64,000 nucleotides of DNA, taken from assembly GCF_039954865.1 (NCBI RefSeq), contig NZ_CP157197.1, forward strand, positions 79,501 through 143,500, in the 5' to 3' direction. The stretch is from Rickettsia sp. Oklahoma-10 (GTDB lineage Bacteria; Pseudomonadota; Alphaproteobacteria; Rickettsiales; Rickettsiaceae). This document shows, piece after piece, positions 50,603-63,013 of the stretch. How positions within the stretch are numbered: the first letter of the stretch is position 1; every line of letters begins with the position of its first letter. Below the pieces are notes generated by a model. That model was given only the letters and a program-made list of their open reading frames with translations. It had not been told where the DNA came from and did no database searches. The position numbers were made by a program, and so were the translations under genes.

Positions 50603-51480
50603 TGCATATACTTCTTCCATCTATTATGAAACCAAAACCATTGAGAAGGATTTTGTTTAACCCATTCTCCTAGTATTTTGTTAATATTAAGCATAATATT
50701 ATAGCAATCGACTTTATTATCACCGCTTTGTTCAAACATCAATTGTGAGTGAAATATTACTTTAAAATAACTGCCCTTAGTTCTAATGATTTGGCAAGGT
50801 ATAATCGGATATTTATACTGCAATGCAATTTTAGCGATAGCGTTAGCAGTCATAGCAGGATATCCTAAAAAAGGCACTTCAATTCCATCGTTCATTTTTT
50901 GGTCAACAAGCATAACAATAGATTCACCCTCCTTGATAGCCCTCACTAAAGCTCTACTGCCTTCAAGACCTTTCGGTATAAGTTTTAATTTATCACCGGC
51001 ACGACTTGCATTAACTAATTTGTTAACATACGGATTATTTGCTTTACGATAAATTACAGCAAATTTTGGATAAGATTTATGAAGAAGCTTAAGACCGATA
51101 TCCCAATTTGCAAAGTGACCACTAAATAATAAAAAAGGTTGTCCTTCAAATTTTTGAATATTTTCTATGCCAATGACTTCAATTCTACGCTCTAACTCAA
51201 CTTCATCCATCTTGTTGACATATGCAAATTCACCAATAAATCTACCGAAATTACCCCAAGTTTGATCTATGATTTTTTCAACATCACACATATCCCCAAA
51301 TACTGCTTGAATATTCCTTCTAGCAATTCTATTAACAGCAAATAATATACCGATTTTTCTCGCTATAAAACTACAAATATCAGCTGCTTTATCTATACCG
51401 AACATTCCTATTACTTTAAGGAATATAAGAACGATAAAATATTCAATTAAATATCTGAGCTTTTTTAAAAATTTTTTCAT
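50599..51480 (-). CDS. lpxL: Lipid A acyltransferase (LpxL/HtrB-type)
   Basis: The 293-residue inner-membrane enzyme adds a secondary acyl chain to lipid A. It has one N-terminal hydrophobic helix ([15 protein letters not shown]), then [10 protein letters not shown] (the HxxxxD catalytic motif) and [20 protein letters not shown], with [14 protein letters not shown], a strong HtrB-family block. It is last in the lpxK-lpxL pair; its start overlaps lpxK by 38 bases, so the pair is co-translated. Its stop coincides with the edge of a dispersed repeat. Confidence 0.92.
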   Translation of the reverse strand: MKKFLKKLRYLIEYFIVLIFLKVIGMFGIDKAADICSFIARKIGILFAVNRIARRNIQAVFGDMCDVEKIIDQTWGNFGRFIGEFAYVNKMDEVELERRIEVIGIENIQKFEGQPFLLFSGHFANWDIGLKLLHKSYPKFAVIYRKANNPYVNKLVNASRAGDKLKLIPKGLEGSRALVRAIKEGESIVMLVDQKMNDGIEVPFLGYPAMTANAIAKIALQYKYPIIPCQIIRTKGSYFKVIFHSQLMFEQSGDNKVDCYNIMLNINKILGEWVKQNPSQWFWFHNRWKKYMQ

Positions 51481-52417
51481 TTAATAAATCAGAGTTGTTT
51501 ATAGATAATTCTACATCTAAACAGATAATATTATTTAAATCATTAAATTTAACATAATCTTTTCTTGTAGTAATTAAGGTAGCATTATGCTCTTTAGCTA
51601 ACGAATATAAATTTTCTAGATCTGCTTGTAAATAATTATAATGATCAGGAAAAATTTTGTAACCGACTATATGTAGCCCATAATTCTTTAAAGTAGAAAA
51701 AAAACGCTCAGGATTACCGATACCGCTAAAAGCAAAATAATTTTTAGTTTTGTCTATATTATTTAATGGCACTATTTGAGCATTTATTAACTTATTTACA
51801 TAAGGAGTTAGAATATTTGATATTTTATCATTGGTACTACTAACTAAAAAAACCAAATCAGCCGCATCAAGAGCTTGATTGGGATATTGTCTTAAAGGAC
51901 CAGCCGGAATCAAAAATCCATTACCGAAAAGCCTTTGGCTGTCTACTGAAAGTATAGTAAAATCTTTATGAAAATGAGGATTTTGTAGAAAATCATCAAC
52001 TATTATTACATCAGGTTTAAGTTCGTTAATTAACGGCAAAACCTCTTTGATATTTTTAGTAGCAATAACTAGTCCGTATTTTACAAGTATTACCCCCTCA
52101 TCTCCTACCTCTAGAGCAGTATGTCTTGCATTTACAATAGCTGCACTTTTAAGCATGCTACCATAACCCTTAGTAACTATTACAAAACTTATATTTCTAG
52201 CTTTTAGTAATTTGGCTAGATATATTACTATTTGTGTCTTACCAGTACCTCCTACGCTACAATTACCGACACAAATAACTTTAGCAGGCAACATAATCGG
52301 TTGAGCTAGGCTAGCTCGCACATAACCTAAAAATTGATATATCAGACTTACCGGTAAAAGCAAATAAGATATAATACTTTGCTTCTGCCAGAATTTAGGA
52401 TATAAAAGCTTGATCAT
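51443..52417 (-). CDS. lpxK: Tetraacyldisaccharide 4'-kinase LpxK
   Basis: LpxK phosphorylates the lipid A precursor at the 4' position. The 324-residue protein has an N-terminal membrane helix, then the Walker A motif [17 protein letters not shown] and the LpxK signature [19 protein letters not shown] (normally DDGxQHxxxxRD, here diverged). [13 protein letters not shown] follows. The frame is open to 52477, but that N-terminal extension begins inside a palindromic element (52472-52543), so the ATG at 52417 ([10 protein letters not shown]) is preferred. It overlaps lpxL by 38 bases. Confidence 0.9.
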   Translation of the reverse strand: MIKLLYPKFWQKQSIISYLLLPVSLIYQFLGYVRASLAQPIMLPAKVICVGNCSVGGTGKTQIVIYLAKLLKARNISFVIVTKGYGSMLKSAAIVNARHTALEVGDEGVILVKYGLVIATKNIKEVLPLINELKPDVIIVDDFLQNPHFHKDFTILSVDSQRLFGNGFLIPAGPLRQYPNQALDAADLVFLVSSTNDKISNILTPYVNKLINAQIVPLNNIDKTKNYFAFSGIGNPERFFSTLKNYGLHIVGYKIFPDHYNYLQADLENLYSLAKEHNATLITTRKDYVKFNDLNNIICLDVELSINNSDLLNEKIFKKAQIFN

Positions 52418-52471
52418 ATTAATACAAATTAGGTTAATATTGGTTCTATTGTGTGGTTCAGCTTTTCCTAT

Positions 52472-52543
52472 TGTCATCCTATCACTTATGAGAGTAGATC
52501 CAGTTAGAAATACTAATACCGTGTAAGGGACTAATGTATGACA
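52472..52543. repeat. Palindromic element upstream of lpxK
   Basis: Begins TGTCATCC and ends TATGACA; the arms pair poorly in the middle. It lies just upstream of the preferred lpxK start. Confidence 0.6.
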
Positions 52544-52549
52544 TCAGAG

Positions 52550-53406
52550 TGTTTCAGAACTACACAATAAACCTATTTATAGCATTTACAGCAGTTAAGT
52601 TACACGGATTGATTGCTTTATTGTGTAGTAGAATTTTAAAATGCAAAATGTTCGCCCGTTGCATTACCAGTTCTGCCTTGTATACCGATAAATTGACCAC
52701 ACTTAATATTGTTTCCTGCTTTAATTTGTATTGCCTTAAAATGAGCATATTGCGTAACAAATTTACATCTTTAATCTCGACAAAAAGTCCGTAGGGACTC
52801 TAGCAACTTTTACAATGATCCCACTTGCTTCTACATTATATCGGGGCTGCTTTTTTAAATTGTAAATCAATACCGTTATGGAAACATTTTTTTTCTTTTC
52901 TTTTTATTAGGACTTCTTCTAATGCTGTAATGACTGGTAATTTGCAGTTCGTATTCCGGTATATTGTAGCAATTATTTTATCACACTTGGTTAATTCTGA
53001 AATATTATTCCTATAAGTTTGTTTTTTTTGCAAAATAACTAGCTGCCTGTTTAGAGCAAAACTTATATTGTGAATTTAGTTTTGTTATAAGCGCCTTTAT
53101 ATCGGCTATTTTGATCACAGCTGCTTTATTAAATTGTACCAAATTTTTATTATAAAATTTTTGTAAAGAAATCTTATTGTGTTTAGGGGTATTAATCATT
53201 TAGACCTAAGTTTTTTGCATATATGATATATATTTACTATTGTTATTTGCTAAATCATACTGTACTAAAATCCACATGATGATTTTATATTTTTGTTTTA
53301 ATTGAGATGAAGTTGTAGAAAGTAAAGTAGTATCACTAGATTCTTTAATACTGCCACACCTCAAATAAGAAAAACCATAAACCACTGTAAAAAGATCTTT
53401 TTTCAA
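52550..53406 (-). pseudogene. NlpD-like lipoprotein with M23 peptidase domain, remnant
   Basis: Read on the - strand with frame changes: a lipoprotein-type start (MKKDLFTVVYG, LRCGS) and a possible LysM fragment (YDLANNNSKYISYMQKT, later KISLQKF). A spacer with LPVITALEEVLIKRKEKK follows, then CFHNGIDLQFKKAAPI and a segment ending RTGNATGEHFAFEN. The last two match the M23 metallopeptidase order (HNGIDL with the first metal His, and GNATGxHLHFE). The second metal histidine pair is damaged. It is an inactive murein hydrolase activator-type gene. Confidence 0.65.
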
Positions 53407-53439
53407 AAGAACATTAAAAGTTAATTTAAATTAAGAGAA

Positions 53440-54110
53440 GTGTTTAAATATTCTGTTAATTTATCTAATTCGCCTCTAATATTCGGAGGATTTAATCAAC
53501 ATCAATACACACTTTACCATATTTTTGTAATTGTGGTAACAATCAGGGACTAAAACCACTGATAGGATACCAAATTAAGACGTATTATAAGAGATCATAG
53601 CTTAATTTTTCAAGTGCTTTGAGCAATTTTTGAAACTCATTTTTGACCTCAAAAGGCGAATTAAGAAAATTAATCCTCTATTTTCTTTAAACGGTATAAA
53701 GCTTTTATAGCATTATAAACACCTATATTATGCGCATTATTCGGTAGTAGCTTTTAACTTCAAGTACTCGCTTGGATGAAGCTTGCAAGCAATTAAGCGA
53801 TCATTTGGTCTTAATAATTGTTTAATTATCAAAGGTGAGCTAGGATAATAATTTGCCCAGCTAGGTTTACTATATTAAAAAAAACTTTAAAAGTTCAGGA
53901 ATAAATAGGTAGCTTGCAGTAATTTATTAATGCCTGTGTCGCTTCCTAGAGTTTTACAAACAGCTTCCGAACTTAAATCGTAAATACCTAGACCTGCAAA
54001 AACATCTAAAAATGCGAAAGGTTTTGCTATTTCTTAAACTGCTCTAAGATCGCAATAAGCACTACATGTTTCACTATATCGGCAAAATTGCCTTCATGAT
54101 AAATATACCG
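53440..54110 (-). pseudogene. rlmJ: RlmJ-type 23S rRNA methyltransferase remnant
   Basis: The - strand from about 54110 gives, across shifts, YRYIYHEGNFADIVKHVVLI, then ALLEQFKK-like and FAFLDVFAGLGIYDLSSEA segments. A later FEVKNEFQKLLKALEKL segment and WYPIS follow. These are the RlmJ anchors: an HAGNFADVxKH-type start, FxDxHAGxGxYDL, then DPPFExxxEF and WYPIK. The gene methylates 23S rRNA A2030 where intact. Here it is broken by at least four stops or shifts. Confidence 0.7.
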
Positions 54111-54129
54111 ATATTTCAAAATTATAATC

Positions 54130-54892
54130 CATATTTCTTGTTTAACAATTCTGCTGCTACTGTATTCTGAAGTAATAAGTTGATTACTATTATTAATTAG
54201 TCTTTCTAAAACAATTTCTACTATCTTTTTTTTAATCCAAGTAATTTTTAATTGCGACTCATATTAATTGAGCTTTACTAACCATAAAACTAATCATTAA
54301 TTCTTGCTGTATACCCAAGTAAAAACAAAAATAAATTATTTTGTAATAACGATGGATGTAGTCTTTCATCTTTATTACTAATTATTTTAATGCTTCTTTC
54401 AAAAGCAGTATCTACCATGTTTTATAGAGTAATTTTATGTTAATTAATTCTTGTCCCATACTATTGACCAAATTTTGATTTATCAAAGTATTTGTTAAAA
54501 GTGCTACTGTGTTGTAGATTATTTAATTTCTTGTAAGTGATTTCATCTTGAGTAATACTATATTTAATGAGATATTCTCTAAGTCAGTTAGTAGCACACT
54601 TTCTACAAACTATACATATCTTAGAATGTATTCTATACCCTACAAATATTGCATCTAAATTATAATATTTATGCTATCCTTCTATTTAAACTGTGATAAA
54701 AAAGCAATAGCTGCTTTTTATTCCAATGCCCTGTCTTTAAATGTCTTGAAATTAACTGATTTATCTAGTGCAAATAGTGCTGCTATTTGATTTAAAGATA
54801 ACTAAACTGTCTCTTATAATATTAACTGCAACATTAACTTCCCAATTTTCATCTTGATAAATTACTAACTGACTTTCTATTTCTTTATTCAT
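54130..54892 (-). pseudogene. RhuM-family virulence protein remnant
   Basis: The - strand ATG at 54892 opens MNKEIESQLVIYQDENWEVN, then across shifts NLDAIFVGYRIHSK and RKCATN, LREYLIK, followed by KLNNLQHSS. RhuM proteins have QxxIYQxExGxxxVxV, YYNLDAIIAVGYRVNS and WAT..LKEYLIKGF in this order. A later RSIKIISNKDERLHPLLQNN segment may be a separate worn gene. The start is 5 bases from ligA on the same strand, so any transcript would run on to ligA. Confidence 0.6.
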
Positions 54893-54896
54893 TGTT

Positions 54897-56981
<2,085 letters not shown>

Positions 56982-58268
56982 TTATTTAAAAATCAAGTTT
57001 GTATCAAACTTCAAATTATTACTTATTTCATTTAATTTACAATCAAGATTGTGCCGTAATTTAGTACATAATTTAACATCTTCATAAATTGCGTCAGCAT
57101 ATTCATTTATCGGAATTGGAACTTTAACATAGTTTTCTAAATATTCTTTAGATAATTCTGGCTGAACTGCCGTAGAAGACAAATAATAAAACTGTTTCTG
57201 TACTAATTCGCTCCTTAAGCTTGACCAAAGTAAGTAAGAATTTCTTTCTGATAAATTAGTAAAAACAAAAAAACCTGTAGAGACAAGGCAATCATTAATA
57301 TCGTTATTTATTATACATGTTGAATATAAACAACCGATAAGCTTAGGAGTTATAACATCAAATTCTTTAACCACGATTCTTGCTCTGGTAGGTAAATTTC
57401 CTAAATTATCAGATTGACTACTGACTATATCGCCTTTTTTATTACAACTTCCAACTTCAATATAGTTAAATATGTTATTAAAATTATTTTGCACATATTT
57501 TGCATTAACTGATTTTTGTAGAGTAAATTCTTTACTGGTTTTTATAATAAATTTGCTTTTATCTAATGAATTAATCTTTTTATATATATTTTGCAATTCA
57601 GGACTATAGAAAAAGGCATCAAATCTTTTAGAAGATATCTTGCTATAATCTATACTAAACATTTGTAAGGAACATGTTAGTAATTCGCTTTTATTCTGAT
57701 TTTCAATTATAATATCAGGTAGAGAAGAGTCTTTGTTAAAATCTAACCACTTACTATAAACTATATTTAAATTATTTCTCTCAGGAGTATCCTTGCTAGA
57801 ATCATCATGACCTATATTATTACATATTGCCATAAATATTTTGTTTTGACTAATTGACTTATATTCTTTCTTCTCAAGATATATAATACTTGTTTTTATA
57901 GTAGTAGAAGCATTGACAAAAGCATTAAACGGTAAAGAAATAACAGCTTTTATATGAAATCTTTCTAAAATCCATTCTCTAAATGATTCTTGGTTTTTAG
58001 CATTTAATAGCGAATCGTCTATAACAGTAATTAATTTACCTCCAAGTTCTAGTAAATCATAATATCTTTCTATAAATAGGATATTGGAATTAATACTATT
58101 TTTTTTCCCGACTACCGTATAACTTTTTAGAATTCGTGTATCACTCTTATTAGTATCTTTATCTCTCATTTTATAATTACTTGAAAAAGGAGGATTTGTT
58201 AGCACTATTTGAAAAGCACCGTTAATTAAAACTTCTTTTGCGTCTTTAATATTGTTGTTGTTCTTCAT
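56982..58268 (-). pseudogene. N6-adenine DNA methylase with target-recognition-like tail, 3' fragment
   Basis: This is the longer fragment of a broken type I/IIG-like methyltransferase. It contains motif IV as FQIVLTNPPFSS (near residue 25) and GGKLITVIDDSLL. It then has a C-terminal half like a target-recognition domain (YIEVGSCNKKGDIVSS, RARIVVKEFDVITPK, LVSTGFFVFTN). It would continue the 5' fragment at 58246-58785. A one-base shift in the repeated CAA run near 58255-58265 separates them. No restriction or specificity gene is nearby, so it is a remnant, possibly of a single-chain system. Confidence 0.8.
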
Positions 58269-58785
58269 CTGATAAGGTAGGATCTATAGTTAAATTTTTG
58301 TCTAAAGCATCTTGTAACCTAAATATTTTACTGCTACCATCTTTGTGAACATTAATTCTTGCAAGTCGTACAACTTTTTCTTCTTTATCTACTCCAAAAA
58401 TAAGATTCTCCTTTATATTTTTTACTATTTCTTCGTGTTTAGATTTGGATAAGTTTTTAGGTATATTGTTCATTATGTAAGCAAACGACTCAATTAAAAA
58501 TCCACCACTACCACAACAAGCATCTAGTATTTTTGTATACTCATTTGGTTCAGCAAGTTTTACCATAAATTTTATAACGTCCCTTGGAGTAAAATATTGT
58601 CCAATTTCTCGGCCTCTTACTGCTACTTTTAAAAAAACTTCAAACATTCTTCCGTTTAAATCTTCGTCTATATCGCTTAAATCAAATTTCTCTAATCGCT
58701 TTACTACATATTTTATAGTCTCTAAACTTAAATTTAATGCTTCACCTTTAGTAAAAAGTCTTTTTTTACCTTCTTTGGTAATCAA
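58246..58785 (-). pseudogene. N6-adenine DNA methylase, central fragment
   Basis: This open stretch holds the methylase motif I, ILDACCGSGGFLIESF, and GREIGQYFTPRDVIKFMVKL just before it, the classic HsdM start of the catalytic domain. It ends DEEQQQY and a stop, where the next frame continues with KNNNNIKDAKEVL. The helical N-terminus (NMN) is mostly missing; worn traces continue to 59057. Confidence 0.8.
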
Positions 58786-59057
58786 TATTTCAAGTTCTTC
58801 TCTAAAATTATTGAATATTTTTTTTATAGGATCTTGCTTAGGAAATAAACTTAATTTTTAATCTATATAATTAGTAGAAAAAAGGTTATTCATTAATTTT
58901 TTATTGATATTTTTATCATTATCTTTGAATACTATCTTTCCTTTTTATAGAATCCTGAGAATAATCAAGAAATTTCAATAACGGTTCAACAATTATAGCC
59001 TCAACATCTGCCTTATTGTTAATAGTATCAAGGTTCTGCAAAGAAAAGCTTTCCATA
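58786..59057 (-). pseudogene. N6-adenine DNA methylase, N-terminal traces
   Basis: The - strand from 59057 reads MESFSLQNLDTINNKADVEA, then IIVEPLLKFLDYSQDSIKRK and, after stops and shifts, SLFPKQDPIKKIFNNFREEL. These join to the central fragment. Type I methylases often start with such an (I)EPLLKxLGY segment. Three lesions or more are visible. Confidence 0.65.
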
Positions 59058-59168
59058 ATTTTTACTAAAAAAAACTTATAATAATAATTTGATTATATGA
59101 AACTAAAAATACAAGTCTGATTTTAGTTACTGTATAATATTTATCAACTCTTGACACTAAAATATTAA

Positions 59169-60263
59169 CTAAGCTATAAAATCAAAATCCTTGCCGACTT
59201 TAATATATTCTCTAATACGGCTCATAAGGTTTTGAAAATATGTTAAATTATGCCATGTCATTAGCATAGAGCCAAGTATTTCACCGATTCTAACTAAGTG
59301 ATGCAGATAAGCTTTGCTATAGTTTTTACAAGCAGGACATAGACAATCATATTCTAGCGGCTTGTTATCATCGGCATATTTGCTGTTGCGGATATTTATC
59401 GTACCATATTTGGTAAAAGCCTGACCGTTACGACCTGAACGAGTCGGAATTACACAGTCAAACATGTCAATACCCCTACTAACAGCACCAATAATATCCG
59501 CAGGTTTACCGACCCCCATTAAATAACATGGCTTATTTTGCGGCAGAAAATGAGGAGCATAATCAAGTACTTTAAACATAAGTTCTTGCCCTTCTCCTAC
59601 CGCAAGCCCCCCTATAGCATAACCTTCAAAATCAAGCTTTACTAAATCTTTAGCAGATTGCTCACGTAATTCTTTGTAAACACTACCTTGAATAATGCCG
59701 AATTGTGCGTAGCCCTCCCGCTTAACAAAAGCCTTGCGTGATCTCTCTGCCCATCTAGTCGTTAATTGCATAGAAGTTTTAGCTTCTTCAAAAGTGATAG
59801 GATAAGGCGTACATTCATCAAAAGCCATAGTGATCGTGCTACCTAGTAAATATTGTATTTCAGTAGAACGTTCAGGTGTTAGCATATATTTATCACCGTT
59901 AATATGGGAACTGAAACTTACTCCCTCTTCAGTTATCTTGCGTAATTTTGATAAGGACATTATCTGAAAACCACCGGAATCAGTTAATATAGGTTTATGC
60001 CAGTTCATAAATTTATGTAAACCACCAAGGCGTGCTATACGCTCACTACTAGGTTGCAGCATTAAATGATAAGTATTGCCAAGGAGTATATCGGCACCTG
60101 TTTCAACTACCGATTCAGACAGCATAGCTTTAACAGTGCCTTGTGTACCAACTGGCATAAAGGCAGGAGTGCGGATTTCGCCGTGTGCAGTTGTGATAAC
60201 ACCGCTTCTCGCTTTTTTATGCCTCTGATGAATGGTAAATGAAAATTTTGACACTAAAATCAC
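59169..60263 (-). CDS. tgt: Queuine tRNA-ribosyltransferase
   Basis: Tgt inserts preQ1 in place of G34 in tRNAs with GUN anticodons, which include the tRNA-His in this window. The 364-residue TIM barrel has [11 protein letters not shown] (active Asp), [21 protein letters not shown] (nucleophile Asp) and the zinc site CLCPAC...HH near the C-terminus. Start and length are normal. It is alone on the - strand; queC lies 31 kb away. Confidence 0.96.
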   Translation of the reverse strand: MILVSKFSFTIHQRHKKARSGVITTAHGEIRTPAFMPVGTQGTVKAMLSESVVETGADILLGNTYHLMLQPSSERIARLGGLHKFMNWHKPILTDSGGFQIMSLSKLRKITEEGVSFSSHINGDKYMLTPERSTEIQYLLGSTITMAFDECTPYPITFEEAKTSMQLTTRWAERSRKAFVKREGYAQFGIIQGSVYKELREQSAKDLVKLDFEGYAIGGLAVGEGQELMFKVLDYAPHFLPQNKPCYLMGVGKPADIIGAVSRGIDMFDCVIPTRSGRNGQAFTKYGTINIRNSKYADDNKPLEYDCLCPACKNYSKAYLHHLVRIGEILGSMLMTWHNLTYFQNLMSRIREYIKVGKDFDFIA

Positions 60264-60309
60264 TGCTTTTTATTTTATACATTATTTTAGCATAAATTAA
60301 ACCTGATCA

Positions 60310-61080
60310 CCAAGGATATTATAATATAAATTTTCCACATAATACTTAAGGCTTTACAAATCTCAAGATTACCAATAATATAAAGGTTATTCTTAGCTCT
60401 ACTAATACTGACAAGAAATTTATGGATCATAACATTTCGTGCTCCCTAATCTTCAGGATATTGAGTCCCTAGTACCATAATAACAGTGTCTGCCTCTGTA
60501 CCTCAAAAAAAGCGTGAATAGTACCAATATTACTATCACAAAAATTATTAACCTTCTTTTCCATTCTAAGTTTATACGCTTCTTTCTTTAACCTAAATTT
60601 AATATTAAGAACTATTAATTTTTATAATGGTTATTATCTAGATTTTATTAATTATTGAGTAGAAGTATCTTATTTAAAAACTAATTTCAATCGTTTAAAC
60701 AATACTTAAAATGCTACTTCCAATGCATATTGAGCTTTATTTAGTATGATTACCTTGAATATCAATCCATCTTGATTCCGTAGAATTATTCTAAGATAAG
60801 AATCAGATATAGGTGCAAATGAAACACATATATTATAATCCTATAATTCTGCTTTTAATTTTGCCTTATTATGACATTTGTAAAAAGGTGCATTTTGTAA
60901 TAAAAAAAAGAGCTTCTTTTGTATTAATCTCTTTATAAAACTCTCTGTGCTACTTAGCATGTTTTTGCACATACGCGAAGTAATTATTTAAAGTTTCATT
61001 TTTAGGAGGATTAGAAAGTGCAATAATCTTCCATACATCTAGGATAGATTTGATTTATTCATTAGATTGGTTGTATATTA
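60310..61080 (-). pseudogene. Superfamily I (DNA2/NAM7-like) helicase C-terminal remnant
   Basis: The - strand shows the end of a UvrD/DNA2-like helicase: TVIMVLGTQYPED and, after shifts, NVMIHKFLVSISRAKNNLYI and IGNLEICKAL. These match motifs V and VI (a VxVxxSRAKxxLxIIGN block). Upstream sequence (60600-61080) holds only unreadable fragments. The ATPase motifs are gone. Confidence 0.6.
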
Positions 61081-61172
61081 AAGAAGTGCATACTTAAAAT
61101 AGAAATATTCTAAATATAAAAACTAGAAGAAATAACTAATTTTTTTGTGTATTAATTTATAGTTAAACTGAT

Positions 61173-62337
61173 TCATTCAATACACATAGCCATAACGATA
61201 TCACCACCGATACATAAAGTAACTAAGCTTTTTTAACTTTGGCTCCCTTCTGCAAGTTGTGTATTAAAGTAATAAACACATACCACCACACCTCGATTGG
61301 ATGACCGATTGCTATTGCTCCTCTCCTCCATTAATATTCACTATTATTCATATCACATTTCATTGCACGGTTTACATAAATATTTTGTGAGCAGCAAATT
61401 TCTCATTAACCTCGATAATTTCCAAATCATACTACTTTACTTAAAGCTTTTTGCGATGCAGGAACAGGGGCAATACCCATAATATTTGGATCAACAATGA
61501 CGGAAGCATAAGAAACAATACGAGCTAACGGCATTAAATTTATACTTTTGCAAAGCTTCTTCGGAAACTACCATAAGGCATGCTGCACCATCATTAATTG
61601 AAGAAGTGTTACCCGTGATAAACTATAGCAGTTTTATCGAAAGCAGGGTGTAATTTACTTAGAATTTCAAGGCTGTTTCAGGTCTTACTGTTTCATCATG
61701 ATCAAACAAACTAGTAGTTTTTATCGTTACTTCAATTTCATCTTCAAATATTCCTTCCGCATAACTTTTACTACTTTCTTATAAGAATTTAAAGAAATTC
61801 GTCATGCTCTTGTCTGCTAAATTTAAACTGCTTTAAGATATTTTCGGCAATAATCCCCATAAATACTCCTAAAAATACATCTGTTAATCCGTCATACTGC
61901 ATTAAATCAACCATTTTAGTATCACCAAATTTAACTCCTGCGCTAATAACTGCCATGCATACCAAGCAACACATTCTCCTGCCCGCCTGCTATAACGATT
62001 TCATTATCACCTGTCACAATTTAAGTGTGTAGCAAGTACTACACTTTTAAGACCTGAGCCGCATACTTTATTAATCACATAGCCCGGCACTTCTTTCGTT
62101 ATTCCTGCATGAACCGGAGTTTGCCTTGCCAGATTCTGCACGCTACCACCCTACCACCACCTGTTATTATTTGTTCAAGTATTACTTCATTTACTAAAGC
62201 AGGATCGATTTTGCTGTTTTCTATCATGTCTTTCATTAAATGAGCAGCAAGCATAGGTGCTGCAGTTACTAAAGCTACCTATAAACGCACCGAAAGCTAT
62301 CCTTTTCGCATGGGTTATATAAACTATGTTGTATCAT
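61173..62337 (-). pseudogene. phaA: Acetyl-CoA acetyltransferase (thiolase) remnant
   Basis: The - strand ATG at 62337 (with GGAG upstream) gives MIQHSLYITHAKRIAFGAF after one early shift, the thiolase start. Fragments of the CGSGLK region and the clean block AGVKFGDTKMVDLMQYDGLT follow near 61840-61945, where thiolases have AGxKxGDxxMxDxMxxDGL. KLHPAFDK and an AMCIE end with a stop at 61173. The span of 1165 bases equals an intact 390-residue thiolase, but it has many stops and frameshifts. It would make acetoacetyl-CoA, the first step of PHB synthesis. Confidence 0.75.
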
Positions 62338-63013
62338 GGTATATACTCCTTAAATAACTTATCTAATTTATATTGTGTCCGCTTTGTACAAGCTTAGAAC
62401 GTTTAATAATTTTACAATGGAAGATTTAGGCACTATTACATTTGTAACTATTGTAAGGTTACCACCGATGCAATGAATTATTAAATTAATTTCTTTAATT
62501 TTAAACTGATCTATTACATTATCGTATGTACGTCATCTAGTCAGTTATTTAGGCTCTTGCATCTCTAACCAATCTATTAATTATAGACTGTGCCATAATT
62601 TCTTAAATTTTCTATGAAGATTTTATCACGAGCTAGAAAAAATATTGCAGCTGCGTTGAAGATAGAAATGATGATTACGAATATTTTATTATGCACATTG
62701 GTAAATCGATTTGTCATCCCATAACATGAATTGGTTGAACAATCAATTACTCAGTTTGCATTACTATTTTAACAGATTTTAAATATTAATTACCAAGCTT
62801 ATGTGTCTTTGTATTATTATAGATAAAAATATTCCTGCAGTTTATTACTATCTAGCATTGGGCATTATTAGTAATTCTTGACAAAAGGCTAAATATATTG
62901 TATAAGTTCAAGACCTTTAGAAGGTAATAACAGTGCTCTAAAGTTTTAGGGGAAGTATCTTTTCATAAAATCTTGAAGTGCTTAAGTTTTTTTTTTGTCC
63001 TTAGGGATGTATA
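62338..63013. other. Non-coding stretch upstream of tlc
   Basis: No recognisable gene. The - strand between about 62390 and 62510 reads INLIIHCIGGNLTIVTNVIV across an open stretch, too short to assign. The tlc ribosome binding site TTAGGG is at its right end (63001-63006). Confidence 0.35.

Noticed and set aside
52560-53406. Four small - strand frames in a row
   Set aside because: They are pieces of one NlpD-like M23 peptidase gene broken by shifts, so they are annotated together.
61789-61974. 61-codon - strand open frame
   Set aside because: It is the best-preserved segment of the thiolase remnant rather than an independent gene.
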